Translations under genes and position numbers: made by a program
The notes under the pieces: model-generated
Database searches by the model: none
What the model saw: the letters and a program-made list of their open reading frames with translations, nothing else
Told to the model about the DNA's origin: nothing
Origin: CAVWCQ01 sp963753545
Lineage (GTDB): Bacteria > Chloroflexota > Anaerolineae > Aggregatilineales > Aggregatilineaceae
Reading direction: 5' to 3'
Length of the DNA stretch: 64,000 nucleotides
Assembly (NCBI GenBank): GCA_963753545.1
Contig: CAVWCQ010000011.1
Span: 248,001 to 312,000, forward strand
In this document: one piece after another, positions 45,322 to 56,526 of the stretch
Numbering within the stretch: position 1 is the first letter of the stretch
How the letters are laid out: the number at the start of each line of letters is the position of its first letter

Positions 45322-46987
45322 TCAGGAGGTACGCAGCTTGCGAGCCACAAACACGACAGCCACCAGACCCACTGCCGCAATCACCAGAATGGTCAGGCCG
45401 CTGGTCCCATTGCCATCGCTGAGTGAATCGGCGGCGTCAGAGAGGACACCCGTGTTCTGCAGGGCCGTTGGCGAAGCAATCGTTCCAACCACTTCTTCGG
45501 TCGGTGACGGCGTGACTGTGAGCAGACCCGTTGGCTGTGTTCCTGTCACCAGCGGCGATGCCTGCGGTGTGATGCGCGGCGCTGTGGTTACAGGTGTACC
45601 GCCCACTTCCGGCGTCGTGATCTCAAAGGTCGTTTGCCCAAAGGTTGGGACAGTCACTTTGATATACACGAGATCGGTTGGCGTGGTAATCTGCGCCTTC
45701 AACTCGTCAGGTAGATCTTCGTAGCGCACGACCAGGAAATAAACACCCGGTTCCAACTGGCCGAAGTCGAATTCACCCGCGGGACCAGTTGTTGTCTGAC
45801 CCAGGAGTATATCGCCCTGTTCCGGTGTGGGCGTGCCCGCGCCTGCCTGGTGATAGGGCAGGAAGTCTATCGAGCCTGAACCAGACACGGGGAGAACATA
45901 GCCAGTGCTGGGCGTCCCGGTGTTCAGCGTAATCTCGTACGTGCCCGTCCCGGTCAGCGTGCCCACCTGGATGGTGTACTGCCCTGCCGTCACGAGCGAG
46001 TAGTTGCTGATCGTTGCGTCGGACTTGGCATCGGACGCGCCATCCTGAATCAGGCGTGGCTCCATCTGGGCCAACCAGCGAGAGGACGATATCAATCGTT
46101 GATCCCTCACCGGGGAAGGCGCTGATCGTCACGGCGTCACCCGCCGCGCCCGTGAAGGTCCAGGATGATACCGCACCCGCCGCAAGCGTACCCTGCCCGC
46201 TCTCGCCATAACCCAACGTCTGAGCACCCGCTGGCGCGGTGGCAGCAGCCGGAGGCGCGACAGCCTGGGTTTTCTGAACAATCGCCGTTTCAGTCTGGCT
46301 GATCGGGCCAATGTTCGAGTTCGACGGCGCATTGTCCCCGCTTGCAAGAGGCTCTGTCGCGGATGGCGCAGGCGTAACCTGCCCGGCGTTGAAGACGCCG
46401 TCGCCATCATCCCGATAGAGCATCAGCGGCACATTGGCAAAGGGTTCCTGGTTTGGCAGCAGCAATTGGCCAGTGAGGGCATTGGCCGAGGCGGTAGCCG
46501 CAACCGATGTCTCCTGGGCGACCTGTGTCGCTTCCTCTTGGGCGGCAGCGGTGGCGCTGGAAGCAGCGTCGGCGGTCTGCCGAATGACGGCCTGAGTTGC
46601 CGTCCCTGCCTCCTGGGTTTGCCGCGCCTGCATCGTCACCGTCGCCGTCAGTTCAATGCCAAAAGCGGCAGTCTGGCTGGCTTGCCCGGCAGCAGCGATA
46701 GCGGTCAGGGTAGCATAATAGTTTCCCTGAGTTGTCGCATTCGCCTGAGCAATAGAAGTACGCTGTTTATCGGTGTCGGAGATTTCGTTTCCGCCGCTCA
46801 AGGCGACAACCACCAGGAGGATGACGACAACCAGCACGACAATGAACATCAGCGCGCCAAGAATCTTAAACGTCCGGCTGATTCCCCCTGACTCTGGTCC
46901 GCCCATATTGGGGAGATCATCCATATCGTCATCAAAAGGTGGCAGTTCGTTGAGGTCGTTAAAATCTTCTAGGTCTTCAAAGCCCAT
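45322..46987 (-). CDS. Membrane-anchored surface protein with PPC and SpaA-like domains, frame interrupted
   Basis: A 554-residue repaired protein, last gene of the eight-gene operon. An acidic cytosolic N-terminus (LNELPPFDDDMDDLPNM) and a membrane helix (GALMFIVVLVVVILLVVVAL) come first, then an Ala/Thr/Gln-rich helical stretch and a split prealbumin-like domain (GQLLLPNQEPFANVPLMLYR ... GEFDFGQLEPGVYFLVVRYE). A PPC-like sandwich (SSWTFTGAAGDAVTISAFPG) lies between them, and a second membrane helix at the C-terminus (TILVIAAVGLVAVVFVARKL) precedes RTS. One extra base lies near 46044. It is probably displayed outside with both ends anchored. The function is unknown. Confidence 0.72.
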
Positions 46988-47040
46988 GTTGTTAAACCTC
47001 CGCGTGAATGGCGGCGTGACCGGCCAGGCATAGCCAGGCT

Positions 47041-48123
47041 TTAGCCAAGCAGTTCTAAGTTAGCAAGTGGGACAAGCCCGGTGCGTCCATTGGCGAACCG
47101 CACTTTCGCACAGGGCAGCCGCAGTCCATTTTCAATAACTTGAGCAGAAGCCGGAAGTTCGGCCACCTCGCCCATCAGCCCATCCCAGGGCGCGCGCACA
47201 GCCCGGACCTGCGCGCCGACTTCTAGAGGTTGATCCACAGCCGGAACCGGCGGAGTCATCCCCCCTGAGGGAAGTGGAATGAGTATTTCGGGCCGGTTCC
47301 AGGACCACCGATCCGGAATGACGGCATCGAAGGTAGCCTGGCGTCCGACATTCGTCTGCAACAGATTATAAATCGCTGCGGTTGGTCTGCGCTGACCAAA
47401 ACCTTCTGTTAATAATACAGGGAATTTAAGCTGCATTGCGAATTTACGCAAGTCAGAGGGCATGCTCGGCGCGACGACACCAGCCGCTTCCTGCTGTTGA
47501 GCGACCAGCAGATCGCCCTTGGAAACCGGATAGGGGCTGATGAGCACCGTTTGCCGGTATTCAGAAATGCGCACATCGAGTTTGCTGAGGCTGACGAATC
47601 CCTCTTCGGGCAAAAAGCGGTAGACCCCATAACAAAAGCCGCCGTTGCCCCAGGCGCACTGGATCAGCGCGCCGCTGCCCATCACCTGGACGGCGTTTCC
47701 GGTAGCGGCTTCAACCTCGCCCTGAATTTTTGAGGGGATTTCCAGCGTCTCCTCGGCCAGTTGGAGCACAATGCGCCCTCTCTCGATCTGGGTCACGATG
47801 CCGGCGGACGGCGACTTGAGCACCTTGCCGCGCCTACCGCGACCGCGCCGGGCCAGTTCCTCCCCCACTTTAACGCTCTGCCCGGCCTCTACCTGGATGA
47901 TTCCGGCCAGCCGTTCCGGGTCGTGCGTGTTGAAAAAGTCGCCCACATCGATAATGCGGTAGTCCTTCAACAGATCGCCCTGCAAGACGATATTCATGGC
48001 CTCGACGGGCATGCCGACATGCATATGTGTGTTCTGGCGGGGCACGGCCTGCGGCGGCAGTTTCCGTTCGCGATGGATGCGCACCAGCCCGCGAACAACC
48101 GTTGTTTCAGGATAGTAGGGCAT
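47041..48123 (-). CDS. Conserved protein following the MutL-type gene, lipoyl-like and KOW-like segments
   Basis: A 360-residue protein from the ATG at 48123, which overlaps the end of the MutL-type gene by 17 bases. Residues ~70-130 contain a short biotinyl/lipoyl-like hammerhead segment without a modifiable Lys (GRRGKVLKSPSAGIVTQIER). The C-terminal ~60 residues resemble a KOW motif (VRAPWDGLMGEVAELPAS, then GLRLPCAKVRFANGRTGLVP). No signal peptide and no catalytic motif. I recall no named family for the whole. Tight coupling to the ATPase gene suggests they act together. Confidence 0.65.
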   Translation of the reverse strand: MPYYPETTVVRGLVRIHRERKLPPQAVPRQNTHMHVGMPVEAMNIVLQGDLLKDYRIIDVGDFFNTHDPERLAGIIQVEAGQSVKVGEELARRGRGRRGKVLKSPSAGIVTQIERGRIVLQLAEETLEIPSKIQGEVEAATGNAVQVMGSGALIQCAWGNGGFCYGVYRFLPEEGFVSLSKLDVRISEYRQTVLISPYPVSKGDLLVAQQQEAAGVVAPSMPSDLRKFAMQLKFPVLLTEGFGQRRPTAAIYNLLQTNVGRQATFDAVIPDRWSWNRPEILIPLPSGGMTPPVPAVDQPLEVGAQVRAVRAPWDGLMGEVAELPASAQVIENGLRLPCAKVRFANGRTGLVPLANLELLG

Positions 48124-49915
48124 TGGCGGCCTCCTCCGGTTCCAGCAGGTCATCCGGTGGGGCCACAACAGGCGTTTCAGCATCGCGCCCCAGCATGGCC
48201 TGCTGCCAGCGCGTATAACGCATGGCTCGATCCTTGGGGCGTGGCATCACCAGGGGACGCCCGCGCCCATCAAAAATGATACCTGCTGCCCCGGCTGTCA
48301 CGCGGACTTTAAACTTCCCCTTGCCATTGATCGTCAGGCCGTGGCGGAGTTTCACGGTCACATCGCAGGTCATGCCGGGCAGCACGGGGGCCATCCAGAT
48401 ATCGCCGCCGCGCACCGTCCGGTTGAAGACCTGTCCGCTCGCCACAGGTCGCACCTGGACATACATCACATCCTGCCCATAACGGACGCGTCCCAGCGGG
48501 CAGAAAGCCGTCCCGAGTTTGACCAGCCCGCCCGATTCGAGTGCCTGCACGGTCATAACGGGCTTGAGATAGGCAATCACGCCCAGTGCCGAAATCAAGT
48601 TATGCGGGTCAAGTTGAAGCTCGACCATCCCCGTGGGCTGCAAGGCATCGAGAAGCAGCAGCGCGGATATCCCAGGATGCGGCACATCGGTCAGGACCGC
48701 CCCCGCTCCAATGATCGGGTTAAAGTCGGGCAGCACTTCGCTCTCCCCTAACTTCCATGCCGGGCGTGCCTCGGCAACCAACGCCCGAACAATCTCCCGC
48801 GCGAAGGCCTGTTCAATCATCATTTCTTCGCTGGTACCGGGAATTGTCGCCGGACGGAGTTCCTTGTTATAGGCATAATCCCACAGCGCGTCGGGCGTGA
48901 TATCAAAGGGCAGCCAGCGCCGGATCGGGTCGATGCCGATTGATTCCAAGGTGCTGACCATGTTGTGCCCCACACCCAGATTGGTATGGATCGTAAAATG
49001 AGGCTTTTTGTGAACGCTGGACATAATCACGCTGTTGGCGCTGCCCACATCCACGCACAGCGGGCCAAGGCTGCGCTGCGGCAGTTCACCCATGTAGCGG
49101 ATCGCGCTGATATACCCCTGTGTCGTCGGGACTACCCCGATCTGGCTCTGCCGCCCTACTTCGGCAAACCCGCCGGGACTTTTGCTGCGGTAATCGTCAT
49201 AGACCAGAGATAGTTCGATCTGTGCCGGGAACAACTGCTCGTCCTGAGCCGTTGGCCGCACATTGCGCGCCGAGTAGACCTCGGTCAATTCCGAGAACAG
49301 ACCCTCTATTTGCTTTTTGAGGGCAGCGTTTCCGGCAAAGAGAACGGTGGGCATTGTACCGCGCCGGATCAACGACAGAGCGCGCTGCACGGTTCCGGCC
49401 AGTTCCATCAATGTCTCATCGGCACCGTTATCTGTTCCCCCGACAATCAGGACGATGTCCGGATCGCCACGCAGAATGTCATTGATCAGTTCTTCTTCGC
49501 CGCGCCGGTCGTCCGGGCTGAGCGTATCGGTAATGCTGGCATAGGTCCCGGCCAGCACGCGCCGCCCGCTGGTCAGGCTGAGTTCCGGCGTGACGCCCAC
49601 CAGAAAAACGCGGATCGGTCGCCCGGCGCTGCTGGTTGCCAGGAATTCATCGATGCCATGCCCATCCTCTTCGGGCATCTGAAACATCTGAGCTTCCTGA
49701 CCGCTCAACAAGCGCCGTCCCGTCAGTTCAGTCAGGTTTTCGGCGGCGCGATCCAGCCCCAGGCTGACATTGCCCAGGGGCGGTTCGGCGGTGGTGTGTG
49801 TGCGAGAGGAAGCAACCATGCGGTACTGCCCCTCAACCAGATCGATCAACACCAGGCGGGTATGGACATTGCCAAAATCGGCAACCAGGATCGAGTTGAC
49901 TTGCTCAAACGACAT
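48107..49915 (-). CDS. MutL-type (glutamate mutase L family) ASKHA ATPase
   Basis: A 602-residue protein of the family named after glutamate mutase MutL. ASKHA (actin/Hsp70/sugar-kinase) nucleotide motifs are visible: phosphate-1 ILVADFGNVHTRLVLIDLVE, phosphate-2 LCVDVGSANSVIMS, and adenosine IIGAGAVLTDVPHPG. About 100 extra residues of beta-rich tail follow (VLPGMTCDVTVKLRHGLTIN). No glutamate mutase subunit genes are near, so the classical reactivase role is unlikely here. The neighbours are membrane proteins, recalling PilM-like ASKHA proteins that sit under membrane machines. That role is inference. Confidence 0.85.
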   Translation of the reverse strand: MSFEQVNSILVADFGNVHTRLVLIDLVEGQYRMVASSRTHTTAEPPLGNVSLGLDRAAENLTELTGRRLLSGQEAQMFQMPEEDGHGIDEFLATSSAGRPIRVFLVGVTPELSLTSGRRVLAGTYASITDTLSPDDRRGEEELINDILRGDPDIVLIVGGTDNGADETLMELAGTVQRALSLIRRGTMPTVLFAGNAALKKQIEGLFSELTEVYSARNVRPTAQDEQLFPAQIELSLVYDDYRSKSPGGFAEVGRQSQIGVVPTTQGYISAIRYMGELPQRSLGPLCVDVGSANSVIMSSVHKKPHFTIHTNLGVGHNMVSTLESIGIDPIRRWLPFDITPDALWDYAYNKELRPATIPGTSEEMMIEQAFAREIVRALVAEARPAWKLGESEVLPDFNPIIGAGAVLTDVPHPGISALLLLDALQPTGMVELQLDPHNLISALGVIAYLKPVMTVQALESGGLVKLGTAFCPLGRVRYGQDVMYVQVRPVASGQVFNRTVRGGDIWMAPVLPGMTCDVTVKLRHGLTINGKGKFKVRVTAGAAGIIFDGRGRPLVMPRPKDRAMRYTRWQQAMLGRDAETPVVAPPDDLLEPEEAANALLS

Positions 49916-49918
49916 GCG

Positions 49919-50599
49919 CTACCCGCCCCCTATCTTGTCGAGGACAAACTGAAACTGCGTGCGGAAAACCTCGCTGAAGATCGACTGGCTGGTGATGATC
50001 GCCCCAGCGTAGAGCGCGCCCAGAGTTAGCACAATGAAAAACTGGCCGATCAAACTCAACGGTTTTAACGGGCGCGCCCGCTGAACTTCGCCGCCCTTTT
50101 CGACGGCGATATATTGAAAATAGAGCAGCGTGGTAATGGTGCCGATCAGGATCACGATACCATCTACGGCTTTATCACCCAGCGTCTCGCCCGCCTCCCG
50201 CGATAGAGGCACAATCGATCCGGCGACAGCCCCCACCAGAGCAACAGCGGTCCCGGCCCCAATGATGAAGGCCATTCCGAGATTACCAATCGGAGCGATG
50301 CTGGCCGACGATTTAAAGAGCAGTAAGACGCCGAACACAAATGGAACGGTCCCAACCGCGCGCAGCGCGGTCATGATCGCATCGTTGCGGCTTCCCTGAT
50401 CGGCTAAAATCGTATCGTTAATCCAGGGAACAATCACGCTTTCAACGGCGACAATCGCGATGGTTGCCGCCGCCACCCCAACGAGAATATGCACCGCGAT
50501 CCGGTACAAAAAGTTGTCACCGAGCAGGTAGCTGAAGACCAACAGCGTCAGCACCAGCGATACCCACCCGGCGATGGTGTCGAGTGTTTCAGGAGTCAA
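49919..50599 (-). CDS. Multi-spanning membrane protein of the MutL-type operon
   Basis: A 226-residue protein with about six or seven membrane helices (GWVSLVLTLLVFSYLL, YRIAVHILVGVAAATIAIVA, GTVPFVFGVLLLF and on). Start TTG at 50599 overlaps the stop TGA of the giant upstream gene and follows GGAGG. A longer version would run into that gene and is less likely. The N-terminal text TPETLDTIAGW is hydrophilic. It ends three bases before the MutL-type ATPase starts, so the two are translationally linked. No family recognised. Confidence 0.72.
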   Translation of the reverse strand: MTPETLDTIAGWVSLVLTLLVFSYLLGDNFLYRIAVHILVGVAAATIAIVAVESVIVPWINDTILADQGSRNDAIMTALRAVGTVPFVFGVLLLFKSSASIAPIGNLGMAFIIGAGTAVALVGAVAGSIVPLSREAGETLGDKAVDGIVILIGTITTLLYFQYIAVEKGGEVQRARPLKPLSLIGQFFIVLTLGALYAGAIITSQSIFSEVFRTQFQFVLDKIGGG

Positions 50600-53500
50600 C
50601 GGCGCGTCCTCCGTATCATAGCCCGGAACAGGTTGAGGACCATCCCCAGCGCGATTAACCCGGCAGCAGCAGCGGCTCCCAATGACAGGCTGTGCCACTG
50701 CGCGTCCTCGGTGTTCGGCAGATCGATCTTGATATCGGTGGGGATGGTGTAAGGCTTGCGTGAACCCGTATTACGATCCGCGTTATAACGATACGTATCG
50801 CGGTAGCCAGCCAGATAACCCCGATATCCATCTTTGTTCACATAAGGGGGAACCAGCGCTTCCGCCGCCGCCGTGACCAGGGCGATCTTCGGCACGTCTG
50901 CCCCTTGTAGCTGTTCTGCCCAGAGGCGCACATCTTCGGAACCTTCGCCGATGACCACGATCAGCGCGATATCCTGCTCGATGTCGCCAACATTTAATCT
51001 GGTATCATCGCCGCGCAGGTCCGTATCGAAGGCAGGATGCACCTTCAGGTTGTCCTCGTCGTCACGGTAGGAATCGCGCAGGGAACGGACGCCCATCGCT
51101 TCGCCCGGCAGGTAGCTCAGAGTGAAATAATCTCTCCCTGCTGCCAGTTCCGAGATACCGCGCGCCGCCAACAGAGTATCATCAGCGGCCAGGCGATCCA
51201 GCACCGATTCAGCATGCAGCGCCCCTGCCGGGTCTGTGCTGATCGTAATGGGGACTGCCCCATGCACCAGCGCATCGCGCAGCACCGCTTCGGCTAGCGG
51301 GTCGAGTTCGCCCGCCGACGCTGGGCCATATTCAAAAGCAAAGAGAATGTACGGCGGGTGTGTAACCGCACTGTTGGGCTGCATGGCTGTATCGATGGCA
51401 GCAACCGCGCTGGCCCGATCTCCGCTCAACTTGGGCGGATTATCAGCAAAGTGGATCGTGTCTGTCGCAAATGGCACAATCAAGGCGACCAGCATCAGCA
51501 CGGTCACCAGCAGACGATCCGGCTTAAAGCGAATACGGCGGCGGGCGCGGGCGGCGGGCACGGCCTCAACAGCCTGTTCCGCTTCTTCCCCCTCAGCGGC
51601 GACCACATCCAGCAGGTTTTGCAGACGGGTAACACGCATCTGCTGTTCCGGCGTGACGATCAAACCGCGCGCAGGCGAGCCAGCCCGTTCCTGGGCCAGC
51701 ACCGCATCGACCAGGGGCAGCGCCCCGTTAATTCCTGCCAGCGATCCAGAGGTAGCCGGGGGAACCGGGGGCTGATCGATGGCTTGCAGCGCTTCGTCGC
51801 GCAGGGTGCGCATCCGCTGCGACAGGTCCAGGACCTGCTTTTGCGTAACACTCATCTCCGCGCCACCCGCCTTGAGGGTCACAGGCAGATTGCTGGGGCG
51901 CATCTCCGACAGCCACTCGGGGTGCAGATCGGCGGGCACAGGAGCCTCTTCGGCCAGCTCCGGCGCAGCCATATCCGCGTCAAGGCCCGCAAAGAGATCG
52001 AGTTCAATGGCTTCTTCGGGCACTTCCTGGCGAGCAGGCAGGCGCAGCGTATCCAGTTGATCCTCTTCTTCCACCGCTTCCACCGGCAGTTCCAGTATCC
52101 AGGTCGAGTTCCGGTTCAGGCTCCGGTTCTGGCTCTGGTTCCGGTTCGGGCGGCTGGTAGAGGCTCAGCAGTTGATCGATATCGCTGCTGCCAATGTGTT
52201 CGTCAGAGAAACTACCCTTCGGTTCTTCGACCTCCGGGAGCGGGGGCAGTTCTGGCTCGGCCTCCATATCTTCGGGCGAAAGAGCCGTCAGCCAATCAAG
52301 CCCTTCTTCAGCGCCGAGCGGTGTCGCGCTGCCAATCCCATAGCTGGGTTCGGGTTCGCTTCCAAAAATATCCAGCGGAACGGGCAAAGGTTCTTCACCA
52401 GAGGCCGCCATATCGCGCAGCCATGCGGGAGATTCGTCATCGACAGGGGTGGGATTAAGCGCCTCTGCTTCCCCTTCGAGCGGGTCAAAGCGCTCGACAA
52501 AATCCTCAATTTCAGGTGAGGGCCGGAGCGCTGGCCGGACGGCAGGTGCTTCACTGGGGATAAAGCTTGACATCCAATCCTCAGTCGCCTGATCCTGTCC
52601 CTCGGCATCCATCTCTGGGAAGGAGATATCTTCGGGACGGGCAAACAGATCAGGGCCGCCGGGAACGGCATCTCTCCCCATCAGTTCTCCCGTGCCGGGC
52701 AGCGGGAAATCCCAACTGCTCTCAGCGGGCTCCTGTGGCTGCGGCGCGCCCATCCATTCGTCCAGATTCGATAAATCAGCCGGGGCGTTCTGCCTATCGG
52801 ATTCCCACTCATCCAGCGATGGAACCCGGATTTCTTCGGTAGAAGGGCCTTCTTCCTCAGTTGATCCTGCACTCCAATCGGGTACAGGGGGCAGATCATC
52901 CATCGCGGGCTGTTGTTCGCCTTCGACCCCGACGAACCAGCCAGCGTTATCAGCTTCCGCCTGGGGAGTTTCTTCAGGTTGAGTGTCCCAACTTTGTTGG
53001 TCGTCCCAGTCCTGGCTGGTTGGCTGTTCACCTGCCGCCGCGAACCAATCAGCAGCAGGCTGTTCGGCCTGAGGCGACTCTTCAGGCTGAAACGTTTCCT
53101 CAGGCTGCTGAGTTTCTTCAGGTTGGTATACTTCTTCGGGCGGGGCGGCCTTCTTCTTAAAGGTGGGGCGTTCCGGCTCCTCCTCGGCGGGCGGCTGCGG
53201 CGCTCCAAACATACTCGCCCACTCCTCGCTGCCAGGAACGTCAGCCGCTCCCGTGAACCAGTCCGGCACATCATCCAAGGATGGCGCAGGCTGTTCCGCA
53301 GGCGGCGTGGGTTCCGGGATCGATGGCACAGCGAGAATATCGGCGGAATAGTCAATATTTTTGAACCAGTCAGGCGCTTCTTCGGCAGGCTGTTCTTCCA
53401 GGCCCAGGAACCATCCCGGCACAAATTCTGGCTCACTCGGCTTGCCGGGTTCACCCGTTTCCGGTTCTGGCGTAGGCGTTCCGTCCAACCGTCCAAACCA

Positions 53501-55097
53501 ATCGGGGACTTCTTCTATCATCCGATCTTCGGCGGTTTTGCTCGCTTCGTGCTCCCGATCAATCTGCCGCTGCTCCCACTCATCGTAGGTCAGGCCTTCG
53601 GCTTCGTAGGGAGCCAATTCTGGTTCATCAGCCGGGCGGATGCGCCGGATACTGGAGCCAGGACGCTGGGCTGATTGGTCAGCAGGTGGGTTGAGCACCC
53701 AGTCGGGAACGCTCCCCTGCTCTTCTTCGGGTTGTTCGGGTTCATCAACAGGCTGGATGCGCCGGATGCCGGAACCAGGGCGCGCAGCTTCGGCAGGCGG
53801 CTCCTCATCAGGTGGGTTCGTAATCCAATCGGGCAGATTGGCGGCGGCCCCTTCTTCTTCCGGTTCTTCGGGTTCTTCCTCTTCGGGATAGCGCCAGCCG
53901 GGGTCGTCTCCTCCAGTACCCATCCCACTGCCGGACCCGGCAGCAGGCGGCTGATCGGAGGTATTGTCAAAGGCATCTTCGGCCAGCCAGGGCAGATCAC
54001 CCTCGCCCTCTTCTTCCGGCTCGTTTTTCATAAACTGCTCGTCGCTGCTTGACATCCAGCGGGGCTTCTTCCTGAGCGGCAGGCGTTTCCTGCCCGGTAC
54101 CCAGATCAAACATCTCTGCGGCGGACCACTCGTCTTCACTCGCTGCGGCAGCAGGCTCGGCGGCCTGTTCGGCCTCGGCGCGCAGCCAATCCAAGGCTGA
54201 ACGCGGTTGAGCGGGCGGCGCGGAAGTATCTGGCTGATCCTCAATGATGTCCTCGTCGCCTAACCAGGGCGGCAGTTCCGACTCAACAGCAGGCTCGGCG
54301 GCCTGTTCGGTCTCGGCACGCAGCCAATCCAGGCCAAGCGCGTCCTCAGCATGGGCAGCGGGCGGCGCGGCAGCGTCCGGCTGATCCCCGAATGCTTCCT
54401 CGTCCTCCAACCAGGGCGGCAGCTCCGACTCAGCAGCAGGTTCACCTGATGGAGGCGGTGCAGCGTCATTCAGCCAATCCAGAGCTGAACGCGGTTGGGC
54501 AGGAGGCGCAGACTGTTGAGCTTCAGATCGCAGCCAACCCAGGTCCGTTTCGTCGCTGGTTGGAGCCGACATGTCAAAATTGGCGGCCTCGCCAAAACCA
54601 CTCAACCAGGCGGCATCCTCAGCCGGTGGCTGAACTGGTTTGGACGGTTGCTGGTCGGACATCCAGGGCAGCGCGCCTGTCAAGCCGCGCGGAACTTCTG
54701 AGCTTTGTCCGCCGCCTGAGCGGGGCGAAAAGGCTGGTGGAGCCTGTTCTTCCGGCGTTCCACCACCCGGCCCTTCGGCCCAGGGAACAACAGCACGATC
54801 AGGAGGCGGCGCATCTGGCCCTTGCAGTTGAATCCAGGGTGCAGGAGTATGGCCCGGCGGCGGTGGAACAGGTGCTTTGCTACCCGGCATACGATCCCAG
54901 GGGGCCAGAGCCGTGCCACGGGGAGATGATCCTGCCCTGGGGGGTGGGGCTGATCCCGCTCGAGGCGGCGGCGCATTATACGACTGCCCTGCCCCGCTCC
55001 GATCCTGGGGTGGTTGATTTTGTCCCCGCGGCGAATCGAAATTCCGCAGCCAATCGGGGGTCAGGTCGTCATCAAAATTTCGCGGATTATCAGGCAT
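50596..55097 (-). CDS. Giant acidic protein with about two dozen Trp-Leu motifs and C-terminal membrane region, frame interrupted twice
   Basis: A 1499-residue repaired protein. The first ~1150 residues are low-complexity, rich in Glu, Pro, Ala and Asp, with a recurrent short motif such as LTPDWLRNF, LPPWLEDEE, VPDWFGRLD, SPAWLRDMA and GLDWLTALS (about 24 by eye). After ~1150 comes a helical part, a membrane helix (LLVTVLMLVALIVPFA), an extracytoplasmic alpha/beta domain (PYILFAFEYGPASAGELDPL and onward) and a final helix (LGAAAAAGLIALGMVLNLFR) before basic residues. Frame breaks: an extra base near 54045 (CAG-C-GAC) and one near 52084 (GCC-G-GTG). The motif array may bind a repeated partner. 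I do not recognise the family. Confidence 0.7.
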
Positions 55098-55126
55098 AAT
55101 CGGTCCCGTCTATTCAAAAGCGCGGC

Positions 55127-55777
55127 CTAACTACGGTAGGATCGATCCTGTCCGATCAGGACTCGAATGCCAACCATCACGGTTCCAAGGCCCACGCCGA
55201 TCAAGATGCCTCGCGCCCCGGCGCTCACTGGCACACGCTGAAGCCAGTCACGCACATCACCCAACGCATCCAATTTATCTAAAGGAATCCAGCCGACCAG
55301 CATTACGATCACGACCGCACTAAATAACACGTTCCAGGGAGTGACACGGCGGCGCATCAAACGGAAGGCGGCAAATACCAGGAAAAACAGCACCAACGCT
55401 GCTAATGCCGATTCCAGGCTGACCTGCACCGCCTCGAATACGCGAGGCATCATCTCCTCGCCTTTGAGATCACCCGACCAGAAATCGGCCCGGTCAAGGA
55501 TGCGCAGCACCACGACAAATAGCAGCGACAGCAGCGTGATCAGGCTGTAGGGCCAGCCATGTTCGCCGTGGCGCATCCGCCGCAGGTGAACACCCAGCAG
55601 ATTCAGTACGCCAACCAGCAGGGCAACGGCGATAGTCACCGTGATGATCTGGATCGAAAACGCGGCTAGATTCCCTGCCGCCGATCCATCACTACTGAGC
55701 AGGCCGATCAGCATAACCAGCCCGGTGCTCATCACCACGATGGTCGCCAGAAAATCGAGTAAGCGATGGCGTTTCAC
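55127..55777 (-). CDS. Six-helix membrane protein of the MutL-type operon
   Basis: A 216-residue protein with about six helices (LDFLATIVVMSTGLVMLIGL, AFSIQIITVTIAVALLVGVL, YSLITLLSLLFVVVLRIL, ALAALVLFFLVFAAFRLM and on) and a cytosolic loop holding basic and acidic groups. It starts eleven bases after the preceding gene and ends 29 bases before the giant gene. No signature recognised. Together with the 49919 gene it gives the operon two polytopic proteins. Confidence 0.72.
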   Translation of the reverse strand: MKRHRLLDFLATIVVMSTGLVMLIGLLSSDGSAAGNLAAFSIQIITVTIAVALLVGVLNLLGVHLRRMRHGEHGWPYSLITLLSLLFVVVLRILDRADFWSGDLKGEEMMPRVFEAVQVSLESALAALVLFFLVFAAFRLMRRRVTPWNVLFSAVVIVMLVGWIPLDKLDALGDVRDWLQRVPVSAGARGILIGVGLGTVMVGIRVLIGQDRSYRS

Positions 55778-55788
55778 GCCGCCCCCTT

Positions 55789-56526
55789 CTACAGTGCCTG
55801 GAGCGCTGCGACCAGGATGCCAAAAATGACCAGCCAGCGCAGCAGGTCAAGGGCAAGCACAGCGCCCACATCGAGCGCGCGGCCATTGATATAGGCCGGG
55901 CCAGCATACAGTTCTTCACCGATCAGCAGATGATCGGCCTGAGCATAGGCAATCGCCGCCCCTTCAACCCGGTCACTATGAGCCACTAACATCTGATCAT
56001 GCCGCAGCGCACTTTCGCCCAGCAGCGCGATCTCGATGCCAAAATTGCCGAGCAGCGTGCTGTACGAAACATCGGCGTCCGCAGCCAGACTCGACGCGCC
56101 AGCCGCGAAAGCAAAGGAACGCGCTCCCTGCGGGAACCAGACAGCAGCAGTGCTGTGATAGCGGTTCATCCGCTGGCGGTATTCATAGGCCCGGCGCAGG
56201 GTATCCTGGGCCAGGGGCAGCGTCAGCGGGCTGCTGGTGGTCACCAACGGTATCTGCTGGCCCACAGCGAGTCGTTCTACCAGACGGTAGATCACCTCGG
56301 CTGAAGCAATGGCGCTGAGGGTACTGAACTGCCCAAGCGCGCTGCTGCCCATCGAAAAATGAGTATTGGTATCACTCTCAACGGCAGTAGCCGCCAATTC
56401 GGGAAGCACAACATAGGCCGGAATCGGGCGCAGCGGCACTTTCCGGTTGCGGGCAATCATACGCCCGGCTACCATCGCGGCAAAGGCTACCAGCAGAAGT
56501 ATCAGAGTCAGTCCGCTATTTTCCAT
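55789..56526 (-). CDS. DUF6754-like membrane-anchored protein
   Basis: A 245-residue protein from the ATG at 56526 (MENSGLTLI). N-terminal helix LTLILLLVAFAAMVAGRMIA, a soluble core with THFSMGSSALGQFSTLSAIA and TSSPLTLPLAQDTLRRAYEY, and a C-terminal helix LLRWLVIFGILVAALQAL. The THFSxGS segment matches what I remember of DUF6754 proteins, which occur beside MutL-type genes in Chloroflexota. Function unknown. The ATG overlaps the stop of the preceding gene. Confidence 0.7.
   Translation of the reverse strand: MENSGLTLILLLVAFAAMVAGRMIARNRKVPLRPIPAYVVLPELAATAVESDTNTHFSMGSSALGQFSTLSAIASAEVIYRLVERLAVGQQIPLVTTSSPLTLPLAQDTLRRAYEYRQRMNRYHSTAAVWFPQGARSFAFAAGASSLAADADVSYSTLLGNFGIEIALLGESALRHDQMLVAHSDRVEGAAIAYAQADHLLIGEELYAGPAYINGRALDVGAVLALDLLRWLVIFGILVAALQAL

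Noticed and set aside
48107..49915. DNA mismatch repair MutL
   Set aside because: The motifs are of the ASKHA fold (glutamate mutase L family), not of the GHKL ATPase of mismatch repair.
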